From the NCBI GenBank assembly GCA_019429005.1, contig JAHYJR010000001.1, positions 132,663 to 196,662 on the forward strand: DNA of 64,000 bases, written 5' to 3'. This document shows, one piece after another, positions 44,918-52,889 of this stretch (positions are counted from its first letter, which is position 1; each line of letters opens with the position of its first letter). The notes under the pieces were generated by a model. It saw only the letters and a list, made by a program, of their open reading frames with translations. It searched no databases and was not told where the DNA came from. This DNA is from Nanobdellati archaeon (GTDB lineage Archaea > EX4484-52 > GLR71). The position numbers and the translations under genes were made by a program.

Positions 44918-47362
44918 ATGCATATAGATTTTTTCCTGACAGATGCAGATTATATCGTAATAGATAATAAACCAGTTATACGGCTGTTTGGAAAAACCGA
45001 AAAAGGTGAATCTGTTATTGTTAAGGATGATTTATTTAAACCCTATTTGTATGTGATACCAATAATTAGCGTAAAAGAAGCAAAAAAAACTATAAGCGAC
45101 CTTGAATTATTTGATAAGAATAACGTACAAGTCATTATTGATTCTATTGAAATCGTGAAAAAAGAGGTTGACGGAAAAAGTCAAGAGATTTTAAAAATAT
45201 TCACACAAACTCCAAATGACATTCAAAGACTTAAGGACATTATAAAAGGTCTTGATTTTATAACGTCAATACGTGAGTTTGATATAGCGTTTCATAAACA
45301 GTATCTTTTTGATAACGGTTTTTCACCCATGACGTGGTTTTCAGTTGATGGTCATATTTTAGGAGAAGATTCTTATGCAGATTTTGTGGTTATTGCATCT
45401 AATATAAAACCTAAAATATCAAAATCAATTCCAAAATTAAAGATTATGGCATTTGACATCGAGACAATGCAAACTAAAGAGGATATAAAAGAAATCCTTA
45501 TGCTTTCTGTCGCAACAAATACAGGTCTTAAGAAAGTATTTTCTCACGGAAAATCAACTTTTGAACATTCAGAACCTGTAAAAGATGAAAAAGCGATTAT
45601 AGAACGTTTCAAAGAATGTATAATTACAGAAAAACCCGATTTCATTGTAGGCTATAATAGCGATTCTTTTGATTTCACAATAATAAAAGAACGTGCTGAC
45701 AAATACAGAATAAGATTAGATATTGGTATGGCTGGCCAACTTTTAACCATCCAGAAACGTGGCATGACATCCGCCGCCATAACAAAAGGTTTTGTGCATA
45801 TTGACTTGTATCAGTTTGTATTTAGGATAATGCGAACAACATTAAAATCCGAGACCTTAACTCTTGATAATGTCGCATCAGAACTAATTGGAGAAAAAAA
45901 GCTTGATGTTGATTTTGACAAGATGTATGATGACTGGAAAAATAAGAGAGATATGAAAGATTCTGCAAGATATAATCTTCATGACTCTGTTATAACTTTA
46001 AAGCTTGCAGAAAAGATATTAACAAACATTTCAGCATTGTCAAAGCTTACTGGTCTTGTACCCTTTGATTCTTCAAGGTCTACATATGGTCAATTTGTAG
46101 AATCTTTTGCGATGAAAAAGGCAGCACAACTTGACGTTGTTATACCTAACAGACCTCTTTCAGACGAAATTTCAAATAGGATGGAACAAGCACCAATCGA
46201 AGGTGCCTTTGTCGCAACACCTAGGGCCGGTCTTCACAAAAACATTGCAGTCTTTGATTTCCGGTCACTATATCCTTCAATCATCGTATCACATAACATA
46301 GATCCCTTCACATTCAATTGTTCATGTTGCAAAGGCAACCCTAAAAACAAAGTCCATGGTTTCTCATATAGTTTTTGCACAAAAAAGCATGGTTTTGTAC
46401 CAACTATTGTTGAAGAACTTGTTATGGGGCGATACGATATTAAAAAACGTATGAAATCTCTTGATATCCTATCTGAAGAATATTCACGTCTTGATATGGA
46501 TCAGTATGCAATGAAAACAGTATCAAATGCATTTTACGGTTATCTTGGTTTTGCTGGATCTCGTTGGTACAAGCGCGAATCTGCAGAGTCTGTCACAGCT
46601 TTTGGTAGGGATTATATACATAAAACTATAGCTATAGCCGAAAATTTAGGTTTTGATGTTTTATATGGTGATACAGATTCCTTATTTTTGAGGACTGATA
46701 AAAATATTGATGACATTTTAAACACCTTTTTACGTGATGTAAATAAAATTCTTCCGGGCATAATGGAACTTGAGTATGAAGGTCATTTTAAGTCAGGTCT
46801 TTTTGTGTCTAAAAAGACAGGTACTGGCGGCGCAAAAAAGAAATATGCTCTTTTAGATGATAAGGGAAATATGAAGATACGCGGTTTTGAGAAAGTTCGG
46901 CGCGACTGGTCACATCTTGCAAGAAATACGCAAGAGGTTGTTCTTCAGCTGGTATTATCTGATAAAAAGGATGAGGCTGTATCTCTTGTAAAAAAGACAA
47001 TATTAAATTTAAAGGGTGGCAAAGTTGATTTAGAATCTCTTATTATTTTCAATCAACTTACACGTGCAATTGAGAAATATACTCAAAAAGGACCTCATGT
47101 ATCTGCAGCAATCCGTGCACGTGTCGCCGGAATTGATATTGTACCGGGTATGGTTATTCCATATATTATCACAAAAGGTTCGGGGTCTATAAGTTCAAGA
47201 GCTGTATATGCACCTTTCGCGAAAAATTATGATCCCGATTATTACATAAATAAACAGATTATGCCTACAACACTTAGAATCCTTGAAGCTGTTGGTGTTT
47301 CAGAAGATGAGCTTTTAGGTAAATCAAAGCAGAGCGGACTTTTTTCTTTTTCAAAAAAATAA
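44918..47362 (+). CDS. polB: Family B DNA polymerase
   Basis: Replicative or repair polymerase with proofreading, 814 residues, no intein. The exonuclease motifs are FDIETM (Exo I), YNSDSFDF (Exo II) and YNLHDSVI (Exo III). The polymerase motifs are DFRSLYPSII (A), KTVSNAFYGYLG (B) and YGDTDSLF (C), followed by KKKYALLD. All catalytic acidic residues are present. The C-terminus QSGLFSF fits a short PCNA-interacting peptide (Gln, Leu, Phe spacing), as in other archaeal polymerases. It marks the border where the glycan island ends and housekeeping genes begin. Leaderless promoter likely. Confidence 0.96.
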   Translation: MHIDFFLTDADYIVIDNKPVIRLFGKTEKGESVIVKDDLFKPYLYVIPIISVKEAKKTISDLELFDKNNVQVIIDSIEIVKKEVDGKSQEILKIFTQTPNDIQRLKDIIKGLDFITSIREFDIAFHKQYLFDNGFSPMTWFSVDGHILGEDSYADFVVIASNIKPKISKSIPKLKIMAFDIETMQTKEDIKEILMLSVATNTGLKKVFSHGKSTFEHSEPVKDEKAIIERFKECIITEKPDFIVGYNSDSFDFTIIKERADKYRIRLDIGMAGQLLTIQKRGMTSAAITKGFVHIDLYQFVFRIMRTTLKSETLTLDNVASELIGEKKLDVDFDKMYDDWKNKRDMKDSARYNLHDSVITLKLAEKILTNISALSKLTGLVPFDSSRSTYGQFVESFAMKKAAQLDVVIPNRPLSDEISNRMEQAPIEGAFVATPRAGLHKNIAVFDFRSLYPSIIVSHNIDPFTFNCSCCKGNPKNKVHGFSYSFCTKKHGFVPTIVEELVMGRYDIKKRMKSLDILSEEYSRLDMDQYAMKTVSNAFYGYLGFAGSRWYKRESAESVTAFGRDYIHKTIAIAENLGFDVLYGDTDSLFLRTDKNIDDILNTFLRDVNKILPGIMELEYEGHFKSGLFVSKKTGTGGAKKKYALLDDKGNMKIRGFEKVRRDWSHLARNTQEVVLQLVLSDKKDEAVSLVKKTILNLKGGKVDLESLIIFNQLTRAIEKYTQKGPHVSAAIRARVAGIDIVPGMVIPYIITKGSGSISSRAVYAPFAKNYDPDYYINKQIMPTTLRILEAVGVSEDELLGKSKQSGLFSFSKK

Positions 47363-47372
47363 TATATTATAT

Positions 47373-47540
47373 TTACCTTTTCCCTGCCACAATTTTTGAT
47401 ATTGTCGCAAATGGAACAACATCAACACCAGGTATACTGCTTTCAACAACACCAATTATTGAAAGCCATTTATTTCCCGTATAATAATATATTATTGCAC
47501 CTTCGACAATTGCAACAGCAGGTATACCTATTAACATCAT
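47373..47540 (-). CDS. Small membrane-associated protein of unknown function
   Basis: Not recognised. The 55-residue frame (MMLIGIPAVAIVEGAIIYYY at the start) has two hydrophobic stretches and a conserved-looking GVDVVPFATISK tail. It sits convergent to polB with 10 bp between the stops. The same frame stays open upstream of the ATG to 47585, encoding LIDASPFEE, which looks like genuine protein sequence, so the true start may be further up or the 5' end may be damaged. The regular residue pattern and tight fit after polB support a real gene. The opposite-strand frame is a Gln/His-rich shadow. Confidence 0.5.
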   Translation of the reverse strand: MMLIGIPAVAIVEGAIIYYYTGNKWLSIIGVVESSIPGVDVVPFATISKIVAGKR

Positions 47541-47623
47541 TTCTTCAAAAGGCGAAGCATCAATTAAGTAAATTAAGATTGGTAATCAGTAGCTCAACAT
47601 AAATTATATTTAAATCTGCTTGA

Positions 47624-47631
47624 TTATATAT
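47624..47631 (+). promoter_or_regulatory. TATA-like box of the winged-helix gene
   Basis: TTATATAT is centred about 23.5 nt before the ATG at 47651. A GGTG element also lies 9 nt before the ATG, so translation could be leaderless or SD-led. Confidence 0.4.
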
Positions 47632-47650
47632 CTTATTGGTGTAATTTCAA

Positions 47651-47950
47651 ATGTCTGAAAAAGAAATATCTGAAAAAAAAAAGACAGTCTCAAGCAAAGA
47701 ATTTAAAAATCTATTAATTGTGTTTAATGTTTTGAAACAACATCCTGGAGGCTTGTGGATTCGTGAGATCTCAAGACGTGGCAAACTCCATATGGAAGTT
47801 GTACGTCGAATAATCGCAAAGCATGCAACTCTGTTTGAAAATTATGCAGACTTTACAGGGTATAATATAAACTTGAAAATATTCAAATTACGAAATCCTA
47901 ATATGACACATACTGCAATTGAGAATTACCTCAAGCTTAAAGCCCAATAA
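47651..47950 (+). CDS. Small winged-helix-like protein
   Basis: 99 residues. A charged N-terminus of about 20 residues (many Lys/Glu) is followed by what looks like a winged helix: NLLIVFNVLKQHPGGLWIREIS, then RRGKLHMEVVRRIIAKH as recognition region, then a short strand and tail. It may bind DNA as a small regulator. No homolog is recalled with confidence. Its stop directly abuts the stop of the convergent secreted-protein gene (47950/47951), leaving no room for a terminator between them. Confidence 0.7.
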   Translation: MSEKEISEKKKTVSSKEFKNLLIVFNVLKQHPGGLWIREISRRGKLHMEVVRRIIAKHATLFENYADFTGYNINLKIFKLRNPNMTHTAIENYLKLKAQ

Positions 47951-49651
47951 TCATCTTATCCAAGACATTATTTTTGTAAATAGACTTCTCTTGTTTTGTA
48001 TATTTTGTGCGTTAATGTTTCCCGTAATAAGATTTTCTGTAATCAAATCCGTTTTAACGCTTTTTTCTTTCTCATATTTACAACTACTATAGATCTCATC
48101 AGAATACGCAATTAATATATTAGTGCCATATACAGTTTTCCAAGTTATTGTGTTATTTTTTTTAGATTTGATTATAATTTTTTTTTCATCAATCTCATTG
48201 TCTTGTATCAGTATTATACTTACATTTTTGTCATTAATATCTGAATTATACATTTTTAACATAATTTCGTCATCATCAAAAGAACAATTAATTATGATGT
48301 TTTGTGGTGTCGTATCATAAATCACAGTTATTTCTTTTTCAATGACATCCAATAGTGCACCATCCGAATAAATCTTGATTTTTAGTTTCGCATCTGTCAA
48401 GTTTTCTGTAATCTTATTCCATAATGATATCGGTTGCGTTTCATTTGCCTCAAGTTTAAAATCAATAACATTTCCGGTCCAAGTTTTTGTCCAGATATTA
48501 TCACCAAATCCAAGACTTTTCAGTGTGCCATCATAATAGGCATAAGAATATACAGAATAATTTGAAGTGCTATCACCTTGATTTGTGATTTTAAGTACGA
48601 TCTCAAACGGTTTATTAACATACAAAATATTATCCAATTTAGAAATATCAAATGTTTTAGGTTCTATCATCTCTTGGGTGCAGTTTTTTTCTAAATATAC
48701 AGTTTTACTTGGATATCTGATATATATTGTATTTTTCTTGCATATTTCAGACATTTTGTCAGTATGTTTGACAAATATTGTATCTTTAAACATGACATCT
48801 GTATATGCAAATGTCTCATTTTCTTTGTTACATAATCTGACCGTCAGATGATATGTACCGTCAGTATATTGTTTTTTGCAGTCGTCTTTCAGGATCAGTG
48901 GGATAAATAATCGTGTATCAGTCGCATTTAACATTTCAATTGCAGTATCGGTGTCACAATATTTTTGGTATAATGTAGTCTCATCAAGGTCCCTACTGAT
49001 TTTTTTTGGACCCGATATATAACCAATAATCCGTAAATCTAGGCCTTTATATTGACCTACAAAAACATCTGTATCAATAAGTATTGTTTCGCCAAAATAT
49101 GCTTCTTTATTGAATTTGGCGAATATGCTTGCATCTTTTCCACCCAAATCTTCTTCAATTATAGTTTCATTATCCTCTGTTATATTTTCAGTTATGTCAT
49201 CTGCCACATTTTCAACATCTTGCTCATATATGTTGAACAGTGCATACGCTGTTGTATATGATTCGTTATAATAGAACTTTGCATATGCCTTATACTCACC
49301 TGCTGTAATGTTCATTGTTTCAAATTGTGCGGTTATAATTTTTACAGTTCCGTTTTCAACAACAACACCAATAATATCAACAATAAGCCAATCTTTGGGA
49401 TATTCAAACAGAGTACCAATCTTTTTTCCAATTTTCATGGTCAGATTACCTGCTGCGAAATAATCATTGTCATTACTTATCAGAATGTTGATGTCTTGTA
49501 ATGTACCGATTGTTATATTTGAATTTGGTATATTGATGTTGAGTTCTGGTTTTATGTCCCAGAAGAAGGTTTGGTTTATGGCATATGCAGGTGTGAGCGA
49601 AATTGAAAAGAAAAAGGGTATTAGAATGCATAATATTATCTTTTGCGTCAT
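47951..49651 (-). CDS. Secreted, probably cell-surface protein with beta-sandwich-like regions
   Basis: 566 residues. A clear Sec signal peptide (IILCILIPFFFSISLTPAYA, cut about residue 24) is followed by hydrophilic, strand-rich sequence resembling archaeal CARDB-like or S-layer-associated domains, such as NISVLISNDNDYFAAGNLTM-type strands. Several Cys and a number of N-x-S/T sequons are present (for example NITED, NATDT, NDTNIT-like stretches), so N-glycosylation is plausible. There is no C-terminal membrane helix; the end is short and basic. Its Shine-Dalgarno GGGGTGA is inside a possible hairpin. It follows the cyclophilin gene by 84 bp. No family assigned. Confidence 0.72.
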   Translation of the reverse strand: MTQKIILCILIPFFFSISLTPAYAINQTFFWDIKPELNINIPNSNITIGTLQDINILISNDNDYFAAGNLTMKIGKKIGTLFEYPKDWLIVDIIGVVVENGTVKIITAQFETMNITAGEYKAYAKFYYNESYTTAYALFNIYEQDVENVADDITENITEDNETIIEEDLGGKDASIFAKFNKEAYFGETILIDTDVFVGQYKGLDLRIIGYISGPKKISRDLDETTLYQKYCDTDTAIEMLNATDTRLFIPLILKDDCKKQYTDGTYHLTVRLCNKENETFAYTDVMFKDTIFVKHTDKMSEICKKNTIYIRYPSKTVYLEKNCTQEMIEPKTFDISKLDNILYVNKPFEIVLKITNQGDSTSNYSVYSYAYYDGTLKSLGFGDNIWTKTWTGNVIDFKLEANETQPISLWNKITENLTDAKLKIKIYSDGALLDVIEKEITVIYDTTPQNIIINCSFDDDEIMLKMYNSDINDKNVSIILIQDNEIDEKKIIIKSKKNNTITWKTVYGTNILIAYSDEIYSSCKYEKEKSVKTDLITENLITGNINAQNIQNKRSLFTKIMSWIR

Positions 49652-49658
49652 AATCAGT

Positions 49659-49723
49659 TCACCCCTAAATTAACCATTGACGACACCAGATATTTCTAGC
49701 ATCGCAACAACTTTTAGGGGTGA
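49659..49723 (-). promoter_or_regulatory. Potential SD-sequestering hairpin before the secreted-protein gene
   Basis: On the minus strand the sequence TCACCCCTAAA (49723-49713) is perfectly complementary to TTTAGGGGTGA (49669-49659), 43 nt apart. The second arm contains the Shine-Dalgarno GGGGTGA, 7 nt before the ATG at 49651. Folding would hide the ribosome site, so this looks like a translational switch in the 84-nt leader between the cyclophilin and the secreted protein. The first arm resembles the 16S rRNA 3' end. Confidence 0.55.
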
Positions 49724-49735
49724 TGTGTTTAAGAT

Positions 49736-50311
49736 TTACTCGTTTGTTATGGTTACTTTATTCATCTTGTCTCCAACAACAAGCGATGAAACAACATCCA
49801 TACCTTCTGTGACTAGACCAAAGACTGCATAATTATCATCTAGGAAATGTGCAGCTTCAAGTGTGAAATAGAATTGTGAACTCGCACTGTTTAGATCCTG
49901 ACTTCTTGCCATACCAAGAGCACCTTTAACATGTCTAAGTTCGGGGTTTATTTCTAACTGTATATTCTCAGAAGAGCCACCTTGACCATTACCTTTAGGG
50001 TCACCGCCTTGAACTACAAAACCTTTTTCAACTCTATGGAATGTAAGTCCATCATAAAATCCGCTTTCTGCAAGTTTTATGAAATTAGCGGTTGTGATTG
50101 GTGCACCGTCTTCGAAAAGTTCGAATTTAATTGTGCCTTTATCTGTTTCTATTACTGCGAATCTATTTGTTTTTTCAGTATTCATTGTATCACCTAAATC
50201 AGAAGTATCAATATCTGATACATCTGTATCTATGTTTCCTGAATCAGTTACACATCCAGATGCAAAAATGACAAGAAATATCATAGCTATTGTAAAAATT
50301 TTGTTTTTCAT
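49736..50311 (-). CDS. Cyclophilin-type peptidyl-prolyl cis-trans isomerase, lipoprotein
   Basis: 191 residues. The N-terminus is a lipoprotein signal ([16 protein letters not shown]) with the lipobox Cys at residue 20, then a Ser/Asp/Thr-rich linker. The cyclophilin domain begins with [20 protein letters not shown] and has the active-site block [22 protein letters not shown] and the [19 protein letters not shown] block. It should assist folding of exported proteins on the outer face of the membrane. It is upstream of the secreted protein on the same strand, a sensible partner for a folding catalyst. Divergent from map by 86 bp. Confidence 0.92.
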   Translation of the reverse strand: MKNKIFTIAMIFLVIFASGCVTDSGNIDTDVSDIDTSDLGDTMNTEKTNRFAVIETDKGTIKFELFEDGAPITTANFIKLAESGFYDGLTFHRVEKGFVVQGGDPKGNGQGGSSENIQLEINPELRHVKGALGMARSQDLNSASSQFYFTLEAAHFLDDNYAVFGLVTEGMDVVSSLVVGDKMNKVTITNE

Positions 50312-50369
50312 ATTAATTGTTTACGTTATTAAATTTTATATATTTTTGAGACATTTTCTATCAAAAACA

Positions 50370-50376
50370 TTTAAAT
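50370..50376 (+). promoter_or_regulatory. TATA-like box of the map gene
   Basis: TTTAAAT is centred 25 nt before the ATG at 50398, consistent with a leaderless transcript. Confidence 0.5.
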
Positions 50377-50397
50377 CTATCATAATAATTGTAATCT

Positions 50398-51291
50398 ATG
50401 CTTTCAAAAGATATTGAGGATAAATACATTTTAGCTGGAAAGATTGCAGCTTATGCAAGGGATAAAGGCAAAACCTTAATCGTGCCAGGTGCATTGGCTT
50501 TTGATATTGTTGAAGCTGTTGAGGCTATGATTATTGATAAAGGTGGTCTATTTGCCTGTCCGACAACGTTATCAATTAATAATATTGCTGCACATTATAC
50601 ACCCGAATATGGTGATAAGACAATAATTGGTGAAAATGATGTAGTAAAACTTGATATGGGCGTTCATGTTGATGGATTCATTGCAGATACAGCAACAACT
50701 GTATGTCTAGATAAAGATAAAGAACCTATGAACGAATGCGTTAAAAAAGCACTTGATGAAGCTATAAAAGCAATAACGCCTGGTGTGAACGTCGGTTACC
50801 TTGGTGAAATAATACAATCTGTAATTTTTGATGCGGGTTTCAAACCGGTTTCAAACTTGACAGGTCATGTTCTTGAACAATATGAATTGCATACCGGAAT
50901 CGGTGTTCCAAATATAAAAATGAAATCATCAAAAACTCTTGAAGATGGTATGGTTGTAGCTATTGAACCCTTTGCAACAGATGGATCTGGTTTTGTTAAA
51001 GAATCAGGACATGCTCAAATTTTTATGTTTGAGGTTGATAAATCAATACGTCTTGATGCTGCAAGAAAAATAATGACGCTCTCAAAAACAAAGTTCAATA
51101 AAATGCCTTTTGCATCACGATGGATAAAAGGTGTTAGCCCACAAATGATAAATCTTGCTTTAAAACAATTGACAGCAATTAAAGCAATGGCATCATATCC
51201 TACACTTCAAGAAGCTAAAGGTGTTACAGTAACACATGCAGAACATACAATTATTGTGAAAGACAAACCTATTGTTACAACAAAAATATAA
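50398..51291 (+). CDS. map: Methionine aminopeptidase, type II
   Basis: Removes the initiator methionine from new proteins. 297 residues, the usual archaeal length. Visible parts are the substrate His in AAHYTPE (H66), the metal ligands in LDMGVHVDGFIADT (D86, D97), a histidine block GHVLEQYELHTG, the EPFAT glutamate and the ESGHAQIF and TVTHAEHTIIV blocks. The type II insertion is present between the His block and EPFA. It is followed 32-38 bp later by the DUF373 gene. Housekeeping; intact. Confidence 0.94.
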   Translation: MLSKDIEDKYILAGKIAAYARDKGKTLIVPGALAFDIVEAVEAMIIDKGGLFACPTTLSINNIAAHYTPEYGDKTIIGENDVVKLDMGVHVDGFIADTATTVCLDKDKEPMNECVKKALDEAIKAITPGVNVGYLGEIIQSVIFDAGFKPVSNLTGHVLEQYELHTGIGVPNIKMKSSKTLEDGMVVAIEPFATDGSGFVKESGHAQIFMFEVDKSIRLDAARKIMTLSKTKFNKMPFASRWIKGVSPQMINLALKQLTAIKAMASYPTLQEAKGVTVTHAEHTIIVKDKPIVTTKI

Positions 51292-51299
51292 TCAAATAC

Positions 51300-51307
51300 T
51301 TTATTAA
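51300..51307 (+). promoter_or_regulatory. TATA-like box of the DUF373 gene
   Basis: TTTATTAA is centred 20.5 nt before the ATG at 51324 and 26.5 nt before the ATG at 51330. The second spacing is normal, which decides the start in favour of 51330. Confidence 0.45.
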
Positions 51308-51329
51308 AATTGCTTTCTAAAATATGTCT

Positions 51330-52391
51330 ATGACAAGAACAGATAATATCCTTGTTCTCTGTGTTGATAGGGATAATGATATCGGTAATAAGGCAAACAT
51401 AAAAGGCCCTATAATCGGAAGATCAAAAAATATTGATACAGCTGTAAAGCTTGCTTTAGCAGATCCGTCAGAATCTGATGTCAATGCCATATTTCATGCA
51501 GTAAAATCGTATGATCAACTCAAAAAAGATCTTGGTTCTACCGTTAATGTTGATATTGTAACAGTCACCGGTGGATATCCTGTTGGTATTATTTCTGATA
51601 AAATTATTGAAAAACAGCTTGATGAATTAACAAAAAAAATAAAATATAACAAAGTTGTTTTTGTTTCTGATGGTCAGGCTGATGAGCATATAATGCCAAT
51701 TATTAAACATAAATTAGGCACATTTAATATTTATACAGAACGTGTTATAATAAAACAAAATAGGTATCTTGAAGGTGCTTATTATATAATTTATGATTTT
51801 ATTTCAGCCGTTGCATCAAATAAGGATCTTTCAAAGATATTTTTTGGTATACCTGCAATAATGCTTATACTTTATGCAATTTTTGGATTTGCAGGTGGCC
51901 GTTTAATACTTGGTGTTGTTGGTATTTATTTACTTGTACGAGGTTTCCATCTAGATCCGTATGTTATGGGATTTATAAGTGAATTTAGTAATTCTGCAAA
52001 ACTTAGGAAAGCTAGTTTTTTTGTATATATTGCATCAATAACATTTCTTATTATGGGTGTTATAGAAGGGTATTCATCTTCAAGAGGCATTATTGCAGAA
52101 GATATGCTTTTAGCAATTTCACTTTTCTTACACGCCTCAATATTCTTATTATTTTTTAGTGCTATATTATTAGGTATTGGTGTCCTTTTACGAGATATTA
52201 AAGCTAAGACTAATTATTTAAAATATTTATCTTATTTTGTTTTAATTTTTGCAATAAGTTGGATAATCTATGCTTTGACGTCATATGTAATTAATGCGTT
52301 CACTGGTATTGGCAATGTACTTTATACACTGCTTATAAGTGGCGGTTTGACTTTTATTGTATTGTCTTTAGAGCGAACTGAGGAAGATTAA
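51330..52391 (+). CDS. DUF373 family membrane protein
   Basis: 353 residues. The cytoplasmic N-terminal half has the family blocks LVLCVDRDNDIG, ADPSESDVNAI, VTVTGGYPVG and VVFVSDGQADEHIMPII with the TERVIIKQNRYLEGAYYI continuation. The C-terminal half has about six membrane helices. DUF373 is widespread in archaea and its function is not established. The preferred start is the ATG at 51330 (MTRTDN); 51324 would add two residues. It is downstream of map and upstream of the eS26 gene on the same strand, in an ordinary housekeeping setting. Confidence 0.88.
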   Translation: MTRTDNILVLCVDRDNDIGNKANIKGPIIGRSKNIDTAVKLALADPSESDVNAIFHAVKSYDQLKKDLGSTVNVDIVTVTGGYPVGIISDKIIEKQLDELTKKIKYNKVVFVSDGQADEHIMPIIKHKLGTFNIYTERVIIKQNRYLEGAYYIIYDFISAVASNKDLSKIFFGIPAIMLILYAIFGFAGGRLILGVVGIYLLVRGFHLDPYVMGFISEFSNSAKLRKASFFVYIASITFLIMGVIEGYSSSRGIIAEDMLLAISLFLHASIFLLFFSAILLGIGVLLRDIKAKTNYLKYLSYFVLIFAISWIIYALTSYVINAFTGIGNVLYTLLISGGLTFIVLSLERTEED

Positions 52392-52504
52392 TAAAACTTA
52401 GATAAAAACAGATAACATAAAACATAACAATTAAAAAACTTTGTACTTAAATATTGTAAATACTTGGTGATATTAAATGTGTATAAAATTTAGATGTGAT
52501 ACAA

Positions 52505-52804
52505 ATGCCAGTTAGTAAAGCTCCTTACAAACGTGGTCATAAATCAACAGCTGCTCGTGGTAGTCAGTCTAGTGTTTCATGTTCTTTTTGTGGAGCTATG
52601 ACCCCTAGGCATAAATGTATTATTCAGCATAGGGGTTTTAGAATAACAGATCCTGGCCTAAAACGTGAATTAGACCTTCAAAGTGTCAGTACTCGTTCAG
52701 AAAAGCAATATGCTTGTCCTCGTTGTGCACGAAGTCGTGGTATTGTAGAACATAAAACGGGTCAACAAAATGTAAAACGACCTCCAAGAAGGAGCGTTTT
52801 TTAA
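52505..52804 (+). CDS. Ribosomal protein eS26-like zinc-binding protein
   Basis: 99 residues, basic. Two zinc-type pairs occur, SFCGAMTPRHKC and YACPRCARSRGIVE, in the same order and spacing style as the eukaryotic/archaeal small-subunit protein eS26 (N-terminal basic ARGS block, CxxC, then the YACPRCARSRG block and basic tail). The frame starts at a GTG (52496) that is the GTGAT Shine-Dalgarno; the ATG at 52505 gives MPVSKAPYKRG. eS26 is known from TACK, Asgard and some DPANN archaea and is missing from most Euryarchaeota. A different small zinc protein is the alternative. Confidence 0.72.
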   Translation: MPVSKAPYKRGHKSTAARGSQSSVSCSFCGAMTPRHKCIIQHRGFRITDPGLKRELDLQSVSTRSEKQYACPRCARSRGIVEHKTGQQNVKRPPRRSVF

Positions 52805-52889
52805 GAGTATTTTGTTGATATTCTGTGTCTTTTTATAATTTAAAACAGAATATCATCTTATATTCTTATTTAAATTTTAAGGTGTTTTT

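Noticed and set aside
44918-47362. Intein in the DNA polymerase
   Set aside because: All polymerase motifs are at normal distances and the length is normal for PolB.
47396-47602. Plus-strand Gln/His/Leu-rich 68-residue frame
   Set aside because: Low-complexity shadow of the small minus-strand hydrophobic protein; no start signal.
47585-47602. Recoded TGA (read-through) in the small ORF behind polB
   Set aside because: A single TGA after four codons is better explained by a wrong start or one-base error; TGA is used as a normal stop elsewhere (secF, geranylgeranyl reductase family).
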